The notes below the pieces were generated by a model. It was not told where the DNA came from. It ran no database searches and saw only the letters and a list, made by a program, of their open reading frames with translations. Positions 1 through 7,307 of a stretch of 19,110 nt of DNA are shown piece after piece; the first letter of the stretch is position 1, and each line of letters begins with the position of its first letter. The stretch comes from Firmicutes bacterium UBA4881 (GTDB taxonomy: Bacteria; Bacillota; DTU065). Location of the stretch: assembly GCA_002399235.1 (NCBI GenBank), contig DHDH01000030.1, forward strand, positions 1-19,110. Direction: 5' to 3'. The translations under genes and the position numbers were made by a program.

Positions 1-304
1 AAGGTTCGTTGCCGCTCCAAGCGACATTTATTAGTGTACCAGCCCCAGATAATAAAGTCAATAGGCAGTCCTATGTTTTTTGTATTATTTTTAAGAACTC
101 CATTTGTAAAACTTATTTCAACCCCCAAAACACGTGGAGTCCGAAATAATTCTTACAAAGTATTAATAACTTATCAATGCCACAGGACCCCTGCTAAGAG
201 CAGGAGGTCCTCTAAGTCTCTTATCAAACTTCCCTGAAGATAATAGCTTCAAAAATGCTAGGTATATATAGAAGCTTGTCTCTTTTCTAGGAAGCAATCA
301 AAGG
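1..304. other. left-edge region without a confident gene
   Basis: All of frame 1 on the plus strand is open from the window edge to 237, but the translation is rich in K/R/S with no recognisable motif, has no ribosome binding site and contains a strong hairpin, so I do not call it. In frame 2 the first 34 bases read RFVAAPSDIY followed by TAG, which could be the last codons of a gene lying to the left. A small stem (ATAGG 61-65 with CCTAT 70-74, then a T-run) could be its weak terminator. A minus-strand open stretch over about 1-140 is equally unsupported. The only solid structure is the hairpin at 184-211. Confidence 0.3.
184..211. repeat. 12-bp inverted repeat (hairpin) without a T-tract
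   Basis: AGGACC at 184-189 plus CCTGCT at 190-195 pair with AGCAGG at 199-204 plus GGTCCT at 206-211. There is a 3-nt loop (AAG) and a single bulged base at 205. The stem is GC-rich in an AT-rich neighbourhood and so should be very stable. Neither side carries a clean T-run, so it is not a standard intrinsic terminator. It lies about 95 bp past the luxS stop codon and could be a 3' mRNA-stabilising or processing structure, or a copy of a dispersed palindromic repeat. Confidence 0.5.
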
Positions 305-751
305 CTAAATAAAATTATAGTGATCTAAAAGCATTCTTGCATAAGCTCTAGCTCCAAACAGAGAATGATCACGGTAATTACCACATTGGACTTCATTTGC
401 TGCAGGAACCTCTTTTGTTTCCATTACTTTTTGGAGCGATTTTAGTAAAGCTGTTAGCACAGTATCTGTAGTTAATTCGCCAAAACAAAGAAGGTAAAAA
501 CCTGTTCTACAACCCATAGGTGATAAATCAATCACACTGTCGATATATTCTCTTAAATATAATGCCAAAAGATGTTCTAGCGTGTGTATAGCCGATGTTG
601 GAATTGAGCCTTGATTAGGTTGCATAAACCTTAAGTCATATTTGCAAACAATATCACCATTAGGGCCAGTCGTTTTACTCGCTAAGCGAACATAAGGAGC
701 AATAACTTTTGTATGATCCAAATTGAAACTTTCTACAGAAAATGACTTCAT
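305..751 (-). CDS. luxS: S-ribosylhomocysteine lyase LuxS
   Basis: LuxS cleaves S-ribosylhomocysteine to homocysteine and DPD, the AI-2 precursor, in the cytoplasmic activated methyl cycle. At 148 aa the length is normal. The metal site is clear: H56 and H60 in HTLEH, and C123 in QCGNYRDHS. E59 and C81 (in GCRTGFY) are the expected catalytic acid/base pair. The N-terminus (VESFNLDHTKVIAPYVRLA) matches the family, so ATG 751 is the right start even though no Shine-Dalgarno sequence lies just before it; the only GGGAGG is about 60 nt upstream. The gene stands alone, with no mtn/pfs or cysteine or methionine genes beside it, and diverges from the ferritin-like gene. Confidence 0.96.
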   Translation of the reverse strand: MKSFSVESFNLDHTKVIAPYVRLASKTTGPNGDIVCKYDLRFMQPNQGSIPTSAIHTLEHLLALYLREYIDSVIDLSPMGCRTGFYLLCFGELTTDTVLTALLKSLQKVMETKEVPAANEVQCGNYRDHSLFGARAYARMLLDHYNFI

Positions 752-1116
752 ATAAATAAGCGATAATAATTCTATTCCTATTCTAATAGGCGAAATTTAT
801 CGCTATTCGCCTCCCTTACCTAACTATATTTTTATATATTTTCCTGCCTAGTAACTCGTAAAAAAACGAACGAAACAATTAATGCCAAGAATAAATATTC
901 GCTTACCTTAATAGATATAGTTTTCGGTTCTGAATTTTAAGACCAAGTCATTAATCCATTTAGCTAATTATCTTTATTTTAACAGATCATTTTATGACTG
1001 TTGAGCCCCTTTTCTTTCAAATATAAGAGTTTATAATCTCTATTTATCGGGTAAGGTAATAAATAGAGCTATTTCTGTAAAGAAATAATAAATCCGTAAT
1101 TGAGGAGGGTTCTTTG
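752..1116. promoter_or_regulatory. divergent luxS / ferritin-like intergenic region
   Basis: This spacer of about 365 bp must carry both promoters. On the luxS side two mutually exclusive inverted repeats can form in the leader: GCGATAA 760-766 with TTATCGC 797-803, and GGCGAA 789-794 with TTCGCC 806-811. No good minus-strand -35/-10 pair was found. On the ferritin-like side there is a perfect -10 hexamer TATAAT at 1032-1037, without a convincing -35, followed at once by a perfect 10-bp inverted repeat at 1038-1068. I see no gene in this stretch. Confidence 0.4.
1032..1068 (+). promoter_or_regulatory. -10 box followed by a perfect 10-bp inverted repeat (candidate operator or leader hairpin)
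   Basis: TATAAT at 1032-1037 is the consensus -10. It is followed directly by CTCTATTTAT (1038-1047), an 11-nt loop, and ATAAATAGAG (1059-1068), which is its exact reverse complement. If the -10 is used, transcription starts inside the left arm, which is where an operator would block or sense initiation. Alternatively it is a 5' UTR hairpin about 50 nt before the ferritin-like start. It does not match a PerR box well. Confidence 0.4.
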
Positions 1117-1644
1117 ATGAGTGACTGGTTACCCGAAGCTATAGAAAAAGCTTTTGAATTTGAAAGGCATGGAGCTACTTTTTATTTAAAACTAGCTGCT
1201 TCTACTAAAAATCGTTTAGCAAGACAACTCCTTAATAATTTAGCTAAAGATGAAGTACAACATGTTATGGATATCGATAATATCTATAACGAGTTAAAAG
1301 ATGGTAAGCCTTTACCAAAAACAATGAACCGTCAAAGTACAGAAAAGATCGAAGATAGTATTAAACGTTACTTTACTAACCTTGATAAAGACAAACGTCG
1401 AGAAGATATGGATGACCTCGAAACCCTTAAATTAGCTATGGAAACTGAAAGACATGGTTATCAGATGTACACTGATGCTATGAATGCTGCCGATAACGAA
1501 GCACTTAAAAATTTATTTAATTTACTACGCGAAGAAGAAAAAGAACATTTGACTGCACTTGAAAATATCTATCACTACTTAGCCAACCCTGCCGATTGGT
1601 TTTCTCAGGACGAAAGCCAAGTATGGAATTGGATGAACACATGA
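1117..1644 (+). CDS. rubrerythrin-type ferritin-like diiron protein, no rubredoxin domain
   Basis: This 175-aa protein is a four-helix ferritin-like fold made of two similar halves, each with the expected carboxylate ligands. The first half has E16 (in FEFERHG) and E46/H49 (KDEVQH). The second has E111 (in ETERHG) and E141/H144 (EEKEH). Rubrerythrin-family proteins with this domain reduce peroxide or handle iron in anaerobes. The C-terminal CxxC rubredoxin module of classical rubrerythrin is absent, so any electron donor must be a separate protein. GAGGAGGG at 1102-1109 lies 7-8 nt before ATG 1117, which I prefer to the in-frame TTG at 1114. It is a single gene followed by a hairpin terminator; the precise function is not decided by the sequence. 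Confidence 0.88.
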   Translation: MSDWLPEAIEKAFEFERHGATFYLKLAASTKNRLARQLLNNLAKDEVQHVMDIDNIYNELKDGKPLPKTMNRQSTEKIEDSIKRYFTNLDKDKRREDMDDLETLKLAMETERHGYQMYTDAMNAADNEALKNLFNLLREEEKEHLTALENIYHYLANPADWFSQDESQVWNWMNT

Positions 1645-1690
1645 TACATTAGATATGTTTATTAATAATGATTATGGGTATTAATTAAGC

Positions 1691-1711
1691 GAACACAATT
1701 TAATTGTGTTC
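1691..1711. repeat. 9-bp inverted repeat downstream of the ferritin-like gene
   Basis: GAACACAAT (1691-1699) and ATTGTGTTC (1703-1711) are perfect reverse complements with a 3-nt loop. No T-run follows; the next bases are CCCAC. It sits just before the AAAGCTTGC terminator and may protect the mRNA 3' end. Confidence 0.5.
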
Positions 1712-1718
1712 CCCACCC

Positions 1719-1757
1719 AAAGCTTGCTCCTTTTTACCAAGGGCAAGCTTTTATTTA
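1719..1757 (+). terminator. rho-independent terminator of the ferritin-like gene
   Basis: AAAGCTTGC (1719-1727) pairs with GCAAGCTTT (1743-1751) across a 15-nt loop, followed by an interrupted T-run. The stem is like the one at 7270-7304 on the other strand. Confidence 0.6.
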
Positions 1758-1812
1758 TGTACTTTTTTAACTACAGGAGGAGATAAATCTATTCTAGCGA
1801 AATTTTTTCTGT

Positions 1813-1872
1813 AAAGCTGTGTTCTTCTTGCAAAGCAATTTACCGGTTTAAAAATGTGCTTTACACAGCTTT
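1813..1872. promoter_or_regulatory. nested inverted repeats upstream of the GHL10 gene
   Basis: The outer arms AAAGCTGTGT (1813-1822) and ACACAGCTTT (1863-1872) are perfect 10-bp reverse complements. Immediately inside the right arm, TGCTTT (1857-1862) pairs with AAAGCA (1832-1837). The loop contains the palindrome ACCGGT. This leaves a two-tier stem about 15 nt before the ribosome binding site of the hydrolase, so it could be a leader RNA element or a pair of operator half-sites. It does not fit any riboswitch class I can recall; GCAAAGC followed by CCGG resembles part of the c-di-GMP-I aptamer, but the rest is missing. Confidence 0.4.
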
Positions 1873-1906
1873 CTAGGGGATTGATCAAAAGGAGTGTGAC
1901 TATTAT

Positions 1907-3634
1907 ATGCGAATAAAAAGCATAAAAATTATCTTCTTAATACTAGCTCTAACGATGTTAACTGCATCGGCAAGTGTTTTATCTAGCAACGTTAGTATTT
2001 TACAAACCGACCTTCACAAAGCTCAAAAAGTAATTGAAGCAAGCGTTTTACAAATGCGTCGCCTTGATTATGATAGGTTAAAAGAAATAATGGAAAGCGT
2101 TGAAACCAACCTAACAGAAGCAAATAGACTAATAGAAACTGGCGAAGAGGGTGGAGTTGAAAATTTACTAAAAACCGCTTCAACTTCTTTAACCCTAATC
2201 GACCCCATGCTTTACGAATCTTTAAAAATCGAAACCAGGGGCATGTGGGTTGATAATTTTACCATTGATAGATTTTACTCTAGAGAAGATATAGCCAAAT
2301 ATCTTGATGAATTAAAAGCTATAAACGTTAATATTATATTTCCTGATGTCTATGGGAATGGCGCAGCTATCTATCCTAGTAAAGTTGTTCCTCAACAAAG
2401 ACGCTTTCAAGCGTTCTTTAATGGTCAAGACATATTAAAAATTATTATCGAAGAAGCTCATCAGCGTGATATTGAAGTACATCCTTTGGTACGTATTTTT
2501 GCTTTGCATAACGGTGCAGAACATTTTATCGATGATAAGCTTAACTGGTTAGATAAAACAAATACTGGTAGCTTCACCTTATCCAATGGATACTATTGGT
2601 TATGCCCTGGTTATCCTGACGTACGTGAATACAACATTGCATTTTTAAAAGAATTAGCTACTAATTACGACATAGATGGTATCCATTTAGATTATATCCG
2701 CTTTGATGCGGACTTTGGTTATAACGCTTTTATCCGCGATCTCTTTCAAAGTTTTTACGGAATAGATCCAGTAGATATTCAAAGTAATCGCCTTAAAGAG
2801 ATTTTCACCATTTTTAAAGCTCAGTTTGTAAACAAATTTGTTGAAAGAGCTTTTACCGAAATAAAAGCTATTAATCCCCGAATTTTAGTATCTGCAGCTG
2901 TTGCTTCTCCTTATAGTTGGGGCAAAAAAGATTTAGGTCAAGACTGGTTAAACTGGGCCTTTAATCGCCATATTAACTTCCTTACACCCATGTCTTATCG
3001 TTCCAATGTGGAACAATATTCGTCTCTTGTTAAAAGCGAAATTAATACCATTGAAGGGAAAACCTATATCTATACTGGCCTTGGTATTTATCTATATGAC
3101 GATAAAGTTCTGGGAGGACAGATTCAAGCTGGACGAGATGTTGAAATGACTGGCCAAGCTGTTTTCTCCACCGCAAATATGAAACCTTGGCACTACGAGA
3201 TGCTAAAAAAAGGGCCCTGGCGTGAACCTGCAATCCCAACTTTTAGAGATCCTGCTTATGCTGCCAAAGCATTATTAAATGATTCTATACAAAGGTTAAT
3301 AGAATTTGGCCCTCTTTTACCTATCGAAGCAACTTTAATTAACGAATATATTAATCTTCTCCAGGACTTTGTTACAAGATTAGCTAGTCTTTCCCTAAGA
3401 CCCTGGGATTCTAGGGACCTTCGCGAATCAAACTCTAGCGAATTCGAGCAATTAAACCCACTTATTGCTGATTTAAAAGCCTTTAGTAAACAAATAAATC
3501 GTGAAAGCGTTAAAGATAAACTAACCCCTATTCTCTTTGCTAACCGCTTAGGAAATGACATTGATTGTGTGCGGAGCTTACTCGAGCCTTTGCTTTATAC
3601 CGCCACTCCCTATGAATATATTTCGTCTAAATAA
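1907..3634 (+). CDS. secreted GHL10-family glycoside hydrolase (YngK/DUF187-like)
   Basis: This 575-aa exported protein acts on an extracellular or periplasmic polysaccharide whose identity is not evident. Residues 1-26 are a signal peptide (K-rich start, hydrophobic core, ASA-type cleavage region). About 30-105 is helical and probably coiled coil. The hydrolase domain begins with ETRGMWVDNF (109-118), typical of GHL10, and includes NIIFPDVYG (142-150), HPLVRIFALHNG and the hallmark DGIHLDYIRFD (257-267), whose acidic residues are candidate catalytic groups. After about residue 430 comes a second mostly helical region unlike the usual Ig or CBM tail of this family. There is no SLH, LPXTG or CBM anchor. 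AAAGGAG (1888-1894) lies 12 nt before ATG 1907, slightly long. It is monocistronic, closed by a strong terminator. Confidence 0.88.
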   Translation: MRIKSIKIIFLILALTMLTASASVLSSNVSILQTDLHKAQKVIEASVLQMRRLDYDRLKEIMESVETNLTEANRLIETGEEGGVENLLKTASTSLTLIDPMLYESLKIETRGMWVDNFTIDRFYSREDIAKYLDELKAINVNIIFPDVYGNGAAIYPSKVVPQQRRFQAFFNGQDILKIIIEEAHQRDIEVHPLVRIFALHNGAEHFIDDKLNWLDKTNTGSFTLSNGYYWLCPGYPDVREYNIAFLKELATNYDIDGIHLDYIRFDADFGYNAFIRDLFQSFYGIDPVDIQSNRLKEIFTIFKAQFVNKFVERAFTEIKAINPRILVSAAVASPYSWGKKDLGQDWLNWAFNRHINFLTPMSYRSNVEQYSSLVKSEINTIEGKTYIYTGLGIYLYDDKVLGGQIQAGRDVEMTGQAVFSTANMKPWHYEMLKKGPWREPAIPTFRDPAYAAKALLNDSIQRLIEFGPLLPIEATLINEYINLLQDFVTRLASLSLRPWDSRDLRESNSSEFEQLNPLIADLKAFSKQINRESVKDKLTPILFANRLGNDIDCVRSLLEPLLYTATPYEYISSK

Positions 3635-3650
3635 AACTTAATTATTTTTT

Positions 3651-3683
3651 AAAGGCTGGGTTTCCTAAACCCAGCCTTTTTTA
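3651..3683 (+). terminator. rho-independent terminator after the GHL10 gene
   Basis: AAAGGCTGGGTTT (3651-3663) and AAACCCAGCCTTT (3667-3679) form a perfect 13-bp stem with a 3-nt loop followed by a T-run, 17 nt after the stop codon. Confidence 0.9.
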
Positions 3684-4264
3684 GTTAACCTTTTTCTATT
3701 ATTATGAACTATTTGTGCGTTTTATCGTCTACAGTATTAAATGTATTTGGACTATAGATGTAATAAATATTACCTTTTCGAAAGAGGTTAGTATTAGGCC
3801 CCAGATTACGCAAATTTTCAGATATTACTTATTTGGGCTGTACTATTTGTCATCAGTATATTATAATGTTTACGGTTGCTAGTGGTTATGATCTTATCAT
3901 GTCTTTCCTTGTGCAATTTTCTAATTTTTACCCCATTGAAGATTAATAACGCAAATAAAAACTACCCCTAGGTTGTTCTTAAGTTGCTTTTACTACCAAA
4001 AACAAGTAGGTTTAACGAATATACATAGTTTTGTTGTCTTATTTCCTATTATAAATACTCTTGTCCATGGTACATTTATTGTTTGTTCGAATTTTTCTTC
4101 TTTTTAGCCTTATTAATTTTGATTATAGAATCGCAATACGTCATGTGAAAAATTTTTTGCGTTTTTGTTCAATTAATGTTATAATCTAAACATAAATAGG
4201 TATACTATAATTTAGAAACTATTTATGACCATGAGTCTGTATGCTGTAGGAGGTTGAAAAAATA
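3684..4264. promoter_or_regulatory. long gene-free spacer with the promoter of the CodY-like gene
   Basis: About 580 bp without a plausible gene on either strand; all open stretches are short and lack ribosome binding sites. Near its right end lies a good vegetative promoter: TTGCGT at 4157-4162, 17-nt spacer, TATAAT at 4180-4185. A second TATAAT at 4206-4211 has no matching -35. The predicted 5' UTR is about 70-75 nt. The ribosome binding site AGGAGG is at 4248-4253. The 470 bp to the left of the promoter is featureless AT-rich DNA to my eye. Confidence 0.55.
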
Positions 4265-4852
4265 ATGTTTAAGCGTGTTAGAGAAGTTTATGAGTTAATA
4301 TTAGACGAAGCACCAGAAGAAAAGGTAATTGCCAAACTCTCTGATGTTTTAGGTATGACCATAGAATTAAACACTGGTGAGACCTTAGATAGATCTGGGA
4401 CCACTTCGTTCCCTATCTACAGCGGTAAGGAAGCTGCCCACTACATTGTAGTAAAATCTACTAATGTAAGCGACGATGCAGCAGTAGTACTTGAATCCAC
4501 CGCAGGATTACTCGGAAGACGTTTAGCACTAGACGTCGGCCGTCATATGTCTGCGAATAAAAATGACCAAATGAAAGTTTCAATTGCTGCCTCTTCATTA
4601 TCCATGGCTGAATTAGTTGCCGTTCAACATCTATTGGAAGAACTCAAGGGTAAAGAGGGCGTTATTGTAGCGTCAGAAATTGCAGACAAACTTAATATCT
4701 CCCGTTCATCTGTTGCCAGCGCCTTAGAAAAATTACGTGCTGCTCAGGTGATTCAAAAGTTTTCACTAGGAAGAAAAGGTACATTTATTAGAGTAACTAA
4801 TCCCCAACTTGTTGAGGAAGTGGCGAAGATCGCCCCCAAAAACCTCAATTAA
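4265..4852 (+). CDS. compact CodY-like transcriptional regulator
   Basis: The C-terminal half is the CodY winged-helix DNA-binding domain: MKVSIAASSLSMAELVAV (103-120) matches the CodY linker helix, and 133-178 contains the helix-turn-helix (ASEIADKLNISRSSVASA) followed by a KGTFIRV wing strand. CodY is the GTP- and branched-chain-amino-acid-responsive repressor of nutrient-limitation genes. This protein is 195 aa against about 260 in classical CodY. The N-terminal about 95 residues look like a shortened GAF/PAS sensor (the AAHYIVVKS...GLLGRRLALDV part aligns in style with the end of the CodY GAF), so the isoleucine-binding region is probably missing. It is monocistronic, with its own promoter (4157-4185) and terminator. 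The DNA-binding assignment is firm; the ligand is unknown, and it may act as a CodY paralogue. Confidence 0.82.
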   Translation: MFKRVREVYELILDEAPEEKVIAKLSDVLGMTIELNTGETLDRSGTTSFPIYSGKEAAHYIVVKSTNVSDDAAVVLESTAGLLGRRLALDVGRHMSANKNDQMKVSIAASSLSMAELVAVQHLLEELKGKEGVIVASEIADKLNISRSSVASALEKLRAAQVIQKFSLGRKGTFIRVTNPQLVEEVAKIAPKNLN

Positions 4853-4873
4853 GGGGTTTCGGACTCTGGTCAT

Positions 4874-4902
4874 AAAAAAGGCGGCTAAAGCCGCCTTTTT
4901 TT
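4874..4902. terminator. bidirectional rho-independent terminator
   Basis: GGCGGC (4880-4885) pairs with GCCGCC (4890-4895), flanked by six A residues on the left and a T-run on the right. It therefore works for the CodY-like gene on the plus strand and the hydrolase gene ending at 4904 on the minus strand. Confidence 0.9.
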
Positions 4903-4903
4903 C

Positions 4904-7237
4904 TTATGGTACCTCTAATAAATAATCTTCGCTGAAGTAATTTAGTGCTTCCTGTGACAAGAAGTTTGAGCCTTGTGTATACAGCCTCAATATTATCTTA
5001 TAAGTACCTGTGGGTAAAAGGATATCCGTATTAATAACTTTTTTACTTTCCCTCCGAAGTGAACCAATTTTTAGGGTTCGCCCTAACTTAGGTAATTCCA
5101 AACCGCTTATTTTTTCGCAGACAATAATATCAACCATTAAATTGCTTAAAGATCTTTCTCCGCCAACAAAATTAAGACTTAACTCTACCTTATTTAGCTC
5201 ATTATCGCTTCTGCTAAAATCGCCAATCTCTACAATAGCTTCACTTACTTTAGCTACATTTGTTGGTTTGGGCTCGGTTGTGAGAGGTAAATGCTGAGTA
5301 TCTAAAAAAGAACGTCTTGTCCCAGCAACAACAAACATATCAAATAATATCTTCGCCATATTGGGTATAGAGCCACTTTTGTCTATGCCAATCCGAATCT
5401 TCTTTACATGTGATAAATCGTAAGAACTACCGAAGTTAACAAAAGGCATTATTACTTTTTGCCAACCATCTGCTACTATCACTTCAGTACTCGCGTTGTA
5501 GATACTATGATCCGTCTGAATCTCGTATTTTACCTTTACTTTTTCTCCTGGTGTAAAGAGATCAAAAAGAGTCATAACTTCTAATTGTGTAAAACCATTT
5601 AAATCAAGCATCAAATCTTTTTCTACAGCCAGGAATCCTTCTTTACTTTCACCTGAATAAAACAACATTAAACATCCTTGGCCCTCGAAAGCATCTTTAC
5701 CAATTCTACCTGCTAAAACCTCATCGAAACTTGTGTTAAATGGTTCCCAATATAAATCGCTTTCCTTCTTCTCAAAATCGTCAATAACAATTTGAGTAGT
5801 AGGTAACAATCTGTAACCCATTTGACTATATTCGTAAGCAATATAACCATCAAAACCAGCTCGATTTGCGTAAGCTGAAAACACTCTTAACCATTCAGGT
5901 GAACGATGCATCTCATCCCAGTTCGAACCTACATCTGGTTGAGCATATAGTATCGCTTCTGGTTTTTCTACATAAACTCGTGGGGCATATTCCTTACCAT
6001 AAGCTAAGATATAACCTGGCCAGAGATTGCTTTTTGTCCAGTCTTGCCAAGCAGTTTCGATAATAACACCGTCGCTAATTTGGGCAAAGCGTTCTAAATC
6101 CATAGCTTGATATTCTCTTGTTTTACCTGGTTCAACACTTACATCCGATAGAAACATCACATATGCTGGAACATCAGGTTTAACTTTTCTAAGACCAGTA
6201 ATAATTTTATTAACAAAGGTAGCTACTGTGTTCACTCTAAAATCTACCCATTTTTTATATAACTCAGGGTTCTTAGTATAATAACTTGACGAGTTTTTAT
6301 CAAATAATTGATAGGGATCAACACCGGCTTCAGTTTGGAAACCTTCTCGGCACCTGGGGCAAAAACAAGCATATTCAGATGGTTTTGTTGGACCCCCCCA
6401 AACTTCTAACCATGGCTCACTAACATGAAGAGCATCATAACCATTATTAACAAATTGATCTTGTAAGTACTTAATTGTATATGCGATAAATTCTTCTTCA
6501 CGCAAACAATTGTAGACTCGCCAAGACCATTCGCTACCACCACCTTGGAGAAAACTTTGGTGCCACTCGGGATGTTTTCTGTAAGCATCAAAATCTGTAC
6601 CGGGATATATTGTGAGTGCAACCGGTAATCCAACCGCATGAAACTCGTCGACAATTTCTTTTTGCCTATAATATGTTTCCGGGGTTAATTCAACAGGTGT
6701 AAGATGAACTGCCGTAAACCCTTTCCCTTTTATCTCTCCAGCTACTTTTTGCCAGGTCTTACCGGCATAATATTTATTAGCAGTCTCTACATAAACATTG
6801 GGTCCGTTAAAACCTTTGCTTTGTCCAAGACCAATTATTTCTATTTCGCTATGTCCTTGTAGGGTCATACGCTGAATATTACCAGTTGACAACTTTTTAT
6901 CACTAATATTACTAGTTGCTATTAGTTTAAATGAATCAAAGGGGAATAATAATTTATTACCTTGTCCTTCTGCTTGCCACAATTCTCCATCTGCATCTAA
7001 TAAAGTCACTATTATTTTCGCTGGAGTTTTCTGTTCTATTTCTAGAGTTCTGTAGCCACTCCACTCTTGGCTAACAGTTTTTGATGCTTCCCCATTAATC
7101 ATTACTACCTGTCCTTGACCAACTATCTGACCTTCCCAATCGGAAAGATCTCTAAAATCGTCTACTACAAACTCAGCTGCTTGTGATATTGACAAAGGTA
7201 TTACTAGTAGGACAAATAACAATATTAGCTTGCGCAT
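4904..7237 (-). CDS. secreted multidomain glycoside-hydrolase-like protein (TIM barrel with beta-sandwich modules)
   Basis: 777 aa. Residues 1-21 are a signal peptide ending ISQAA. About 22-145 is a beta-sandwich module beginning EFVVDDF. About 146-480 reads as an (alpha/beta)8 hydrolase-type barrel: FTAVHLTPVELTPETYY, LPVALTIYPGTDF, DALHVSEPWLEVW, DGVIIETAWQDW and DGYIAYEYSQ supply successive strands. E274, E278, E394 and E469 are candidate catalytic acids. CFCPRC (291-296) is a CxCxxC motif of the kind seen in some bacterial hydrolase-like barrels, possibly metal binding. About 482-645 is a second jelly-roll (IVIDDFE start), similar in style to carbohydrate-binding modules, and about 660-777 a C-terminal Ig-like domain. 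I cannot name the GH family or substrate. A GGGGGGTGGAG run precedes ATG 7237. It is last in the ECF cluster, separated by a hairpin. Confidence 0.72.
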   Translation of the reverse strand: MRKLILLFVLLVIPLSISQAAEFVVDDFRDLSDWEGQIVGQGQVVMINGEASKTVSQEWSGYRTLEIEQKTPAKIIVTLLDADGELWQAEGQGNKLLFPFDSFKLIATSNISDKKLSTGNIQRMTLQGHSEIEIIGLGQSKGFNGPNVYVETANKYYAGKTWQKVAGEIKGKGFTAVHLTPVELTPETYYRQKEIVDEFHAVGLPVALTIYPGTDFDAYRKHPEWHQSFLQGGGSEWSWRVYNCLREEEFIAYTIKYLQDQFVNNGYDALHVSEPWLEVWGGPTKPSEYACFCPRCREGFQTEAGVDPYQLFDKNSSSYYTKNPELYKKWVDFRVNTVATFVNKIITGLRKVKPDVPAYVMFLSDVSVEPGKTREYQAMDLERFAQISDGVIIETAWQDWTKSNLWPGYILAYGKEYAPRVYVEKPEAILYAQPDVGSNWDEMHRSPEWLRVFSAYANRAGFDGYIAYEYSQMGYRLLPTTQIVIDDFEKKESDLYWEPFNTSFDEVLAGRIGKDAFEGQGCLMLFYSGESKEGFLAVEKDLMLDLNGFTQLEVMTLFDLFTPGEKVKVKYEIQTDHSIYNASTEVIVADGWQKVIMPFVNFGSSYDLSHVKKIRIGIDKSGSIPNMAKILFDMFVVAGTRRSFLDTQHLPLTTEPKPTNVAKVSEAIVEIGDFSRSDNELNKVELSLNFVGGERSLSNLMVDIIVCEKISGLELPKLGRTLKIGSLRRESKKVINTDILLPTGTYKIILRLYTQGSNFLSQEALNYFSEDYLLEVP

Positions 7238-7269
7238 TACTCCACCCCCCTATAAGCTTTAACAATTAG

Positions 7270-7304
7270 TACAAAAGCTTGCCCCTGACAAGCAAGGACA
7301 AGCT
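7270..7304 (-). terminator. hairpin between the small secreted protein and the hydrolase
   Basis: On the minus strand AGCTTGTCC pairs with GGGCAAGCT (one G-U pair, 11-nt loop) and is followed by TTTTGT. It probably ends or attenuates the sigma/anti-sigma transcript before the hydrolase gene, so the latter may have its own promoter or depend on read-through. Its stem is like that at 1719-1751. Confidence 0.5.
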
Positions 7305-7307
7305 AGT

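Noticed and set aside
61..83. Small stem with T-run as a terminator
   Set aside because: Only 5 bp (ATAGG/CCTAT) and no confirmed gene before it; mentioned only as a possibility in the edge region.
34..237. Open plus-strand frame at the left edge (67-78 codons)
   Set aside because: No ribosome binding site, odd K/R/S-rich composition, no family resemblance, and it runs through a strong hairpin; likely chance.
1000..1037. PerR or Fur box before the ferritin-like gene
   Set aside because: TTATAAT occurs but the other half-site does not match the consensus; the palindrome at 1038-1068 is a different sequence.
1808..1875. Possible c-di-GMP-I riboswitch before the GHL10 gene
   Set aside because: GCAAAGC and CCGG are present, but the P1 arrangement, the GNRA tetraloop/receptor and the second conserved strand are missing.
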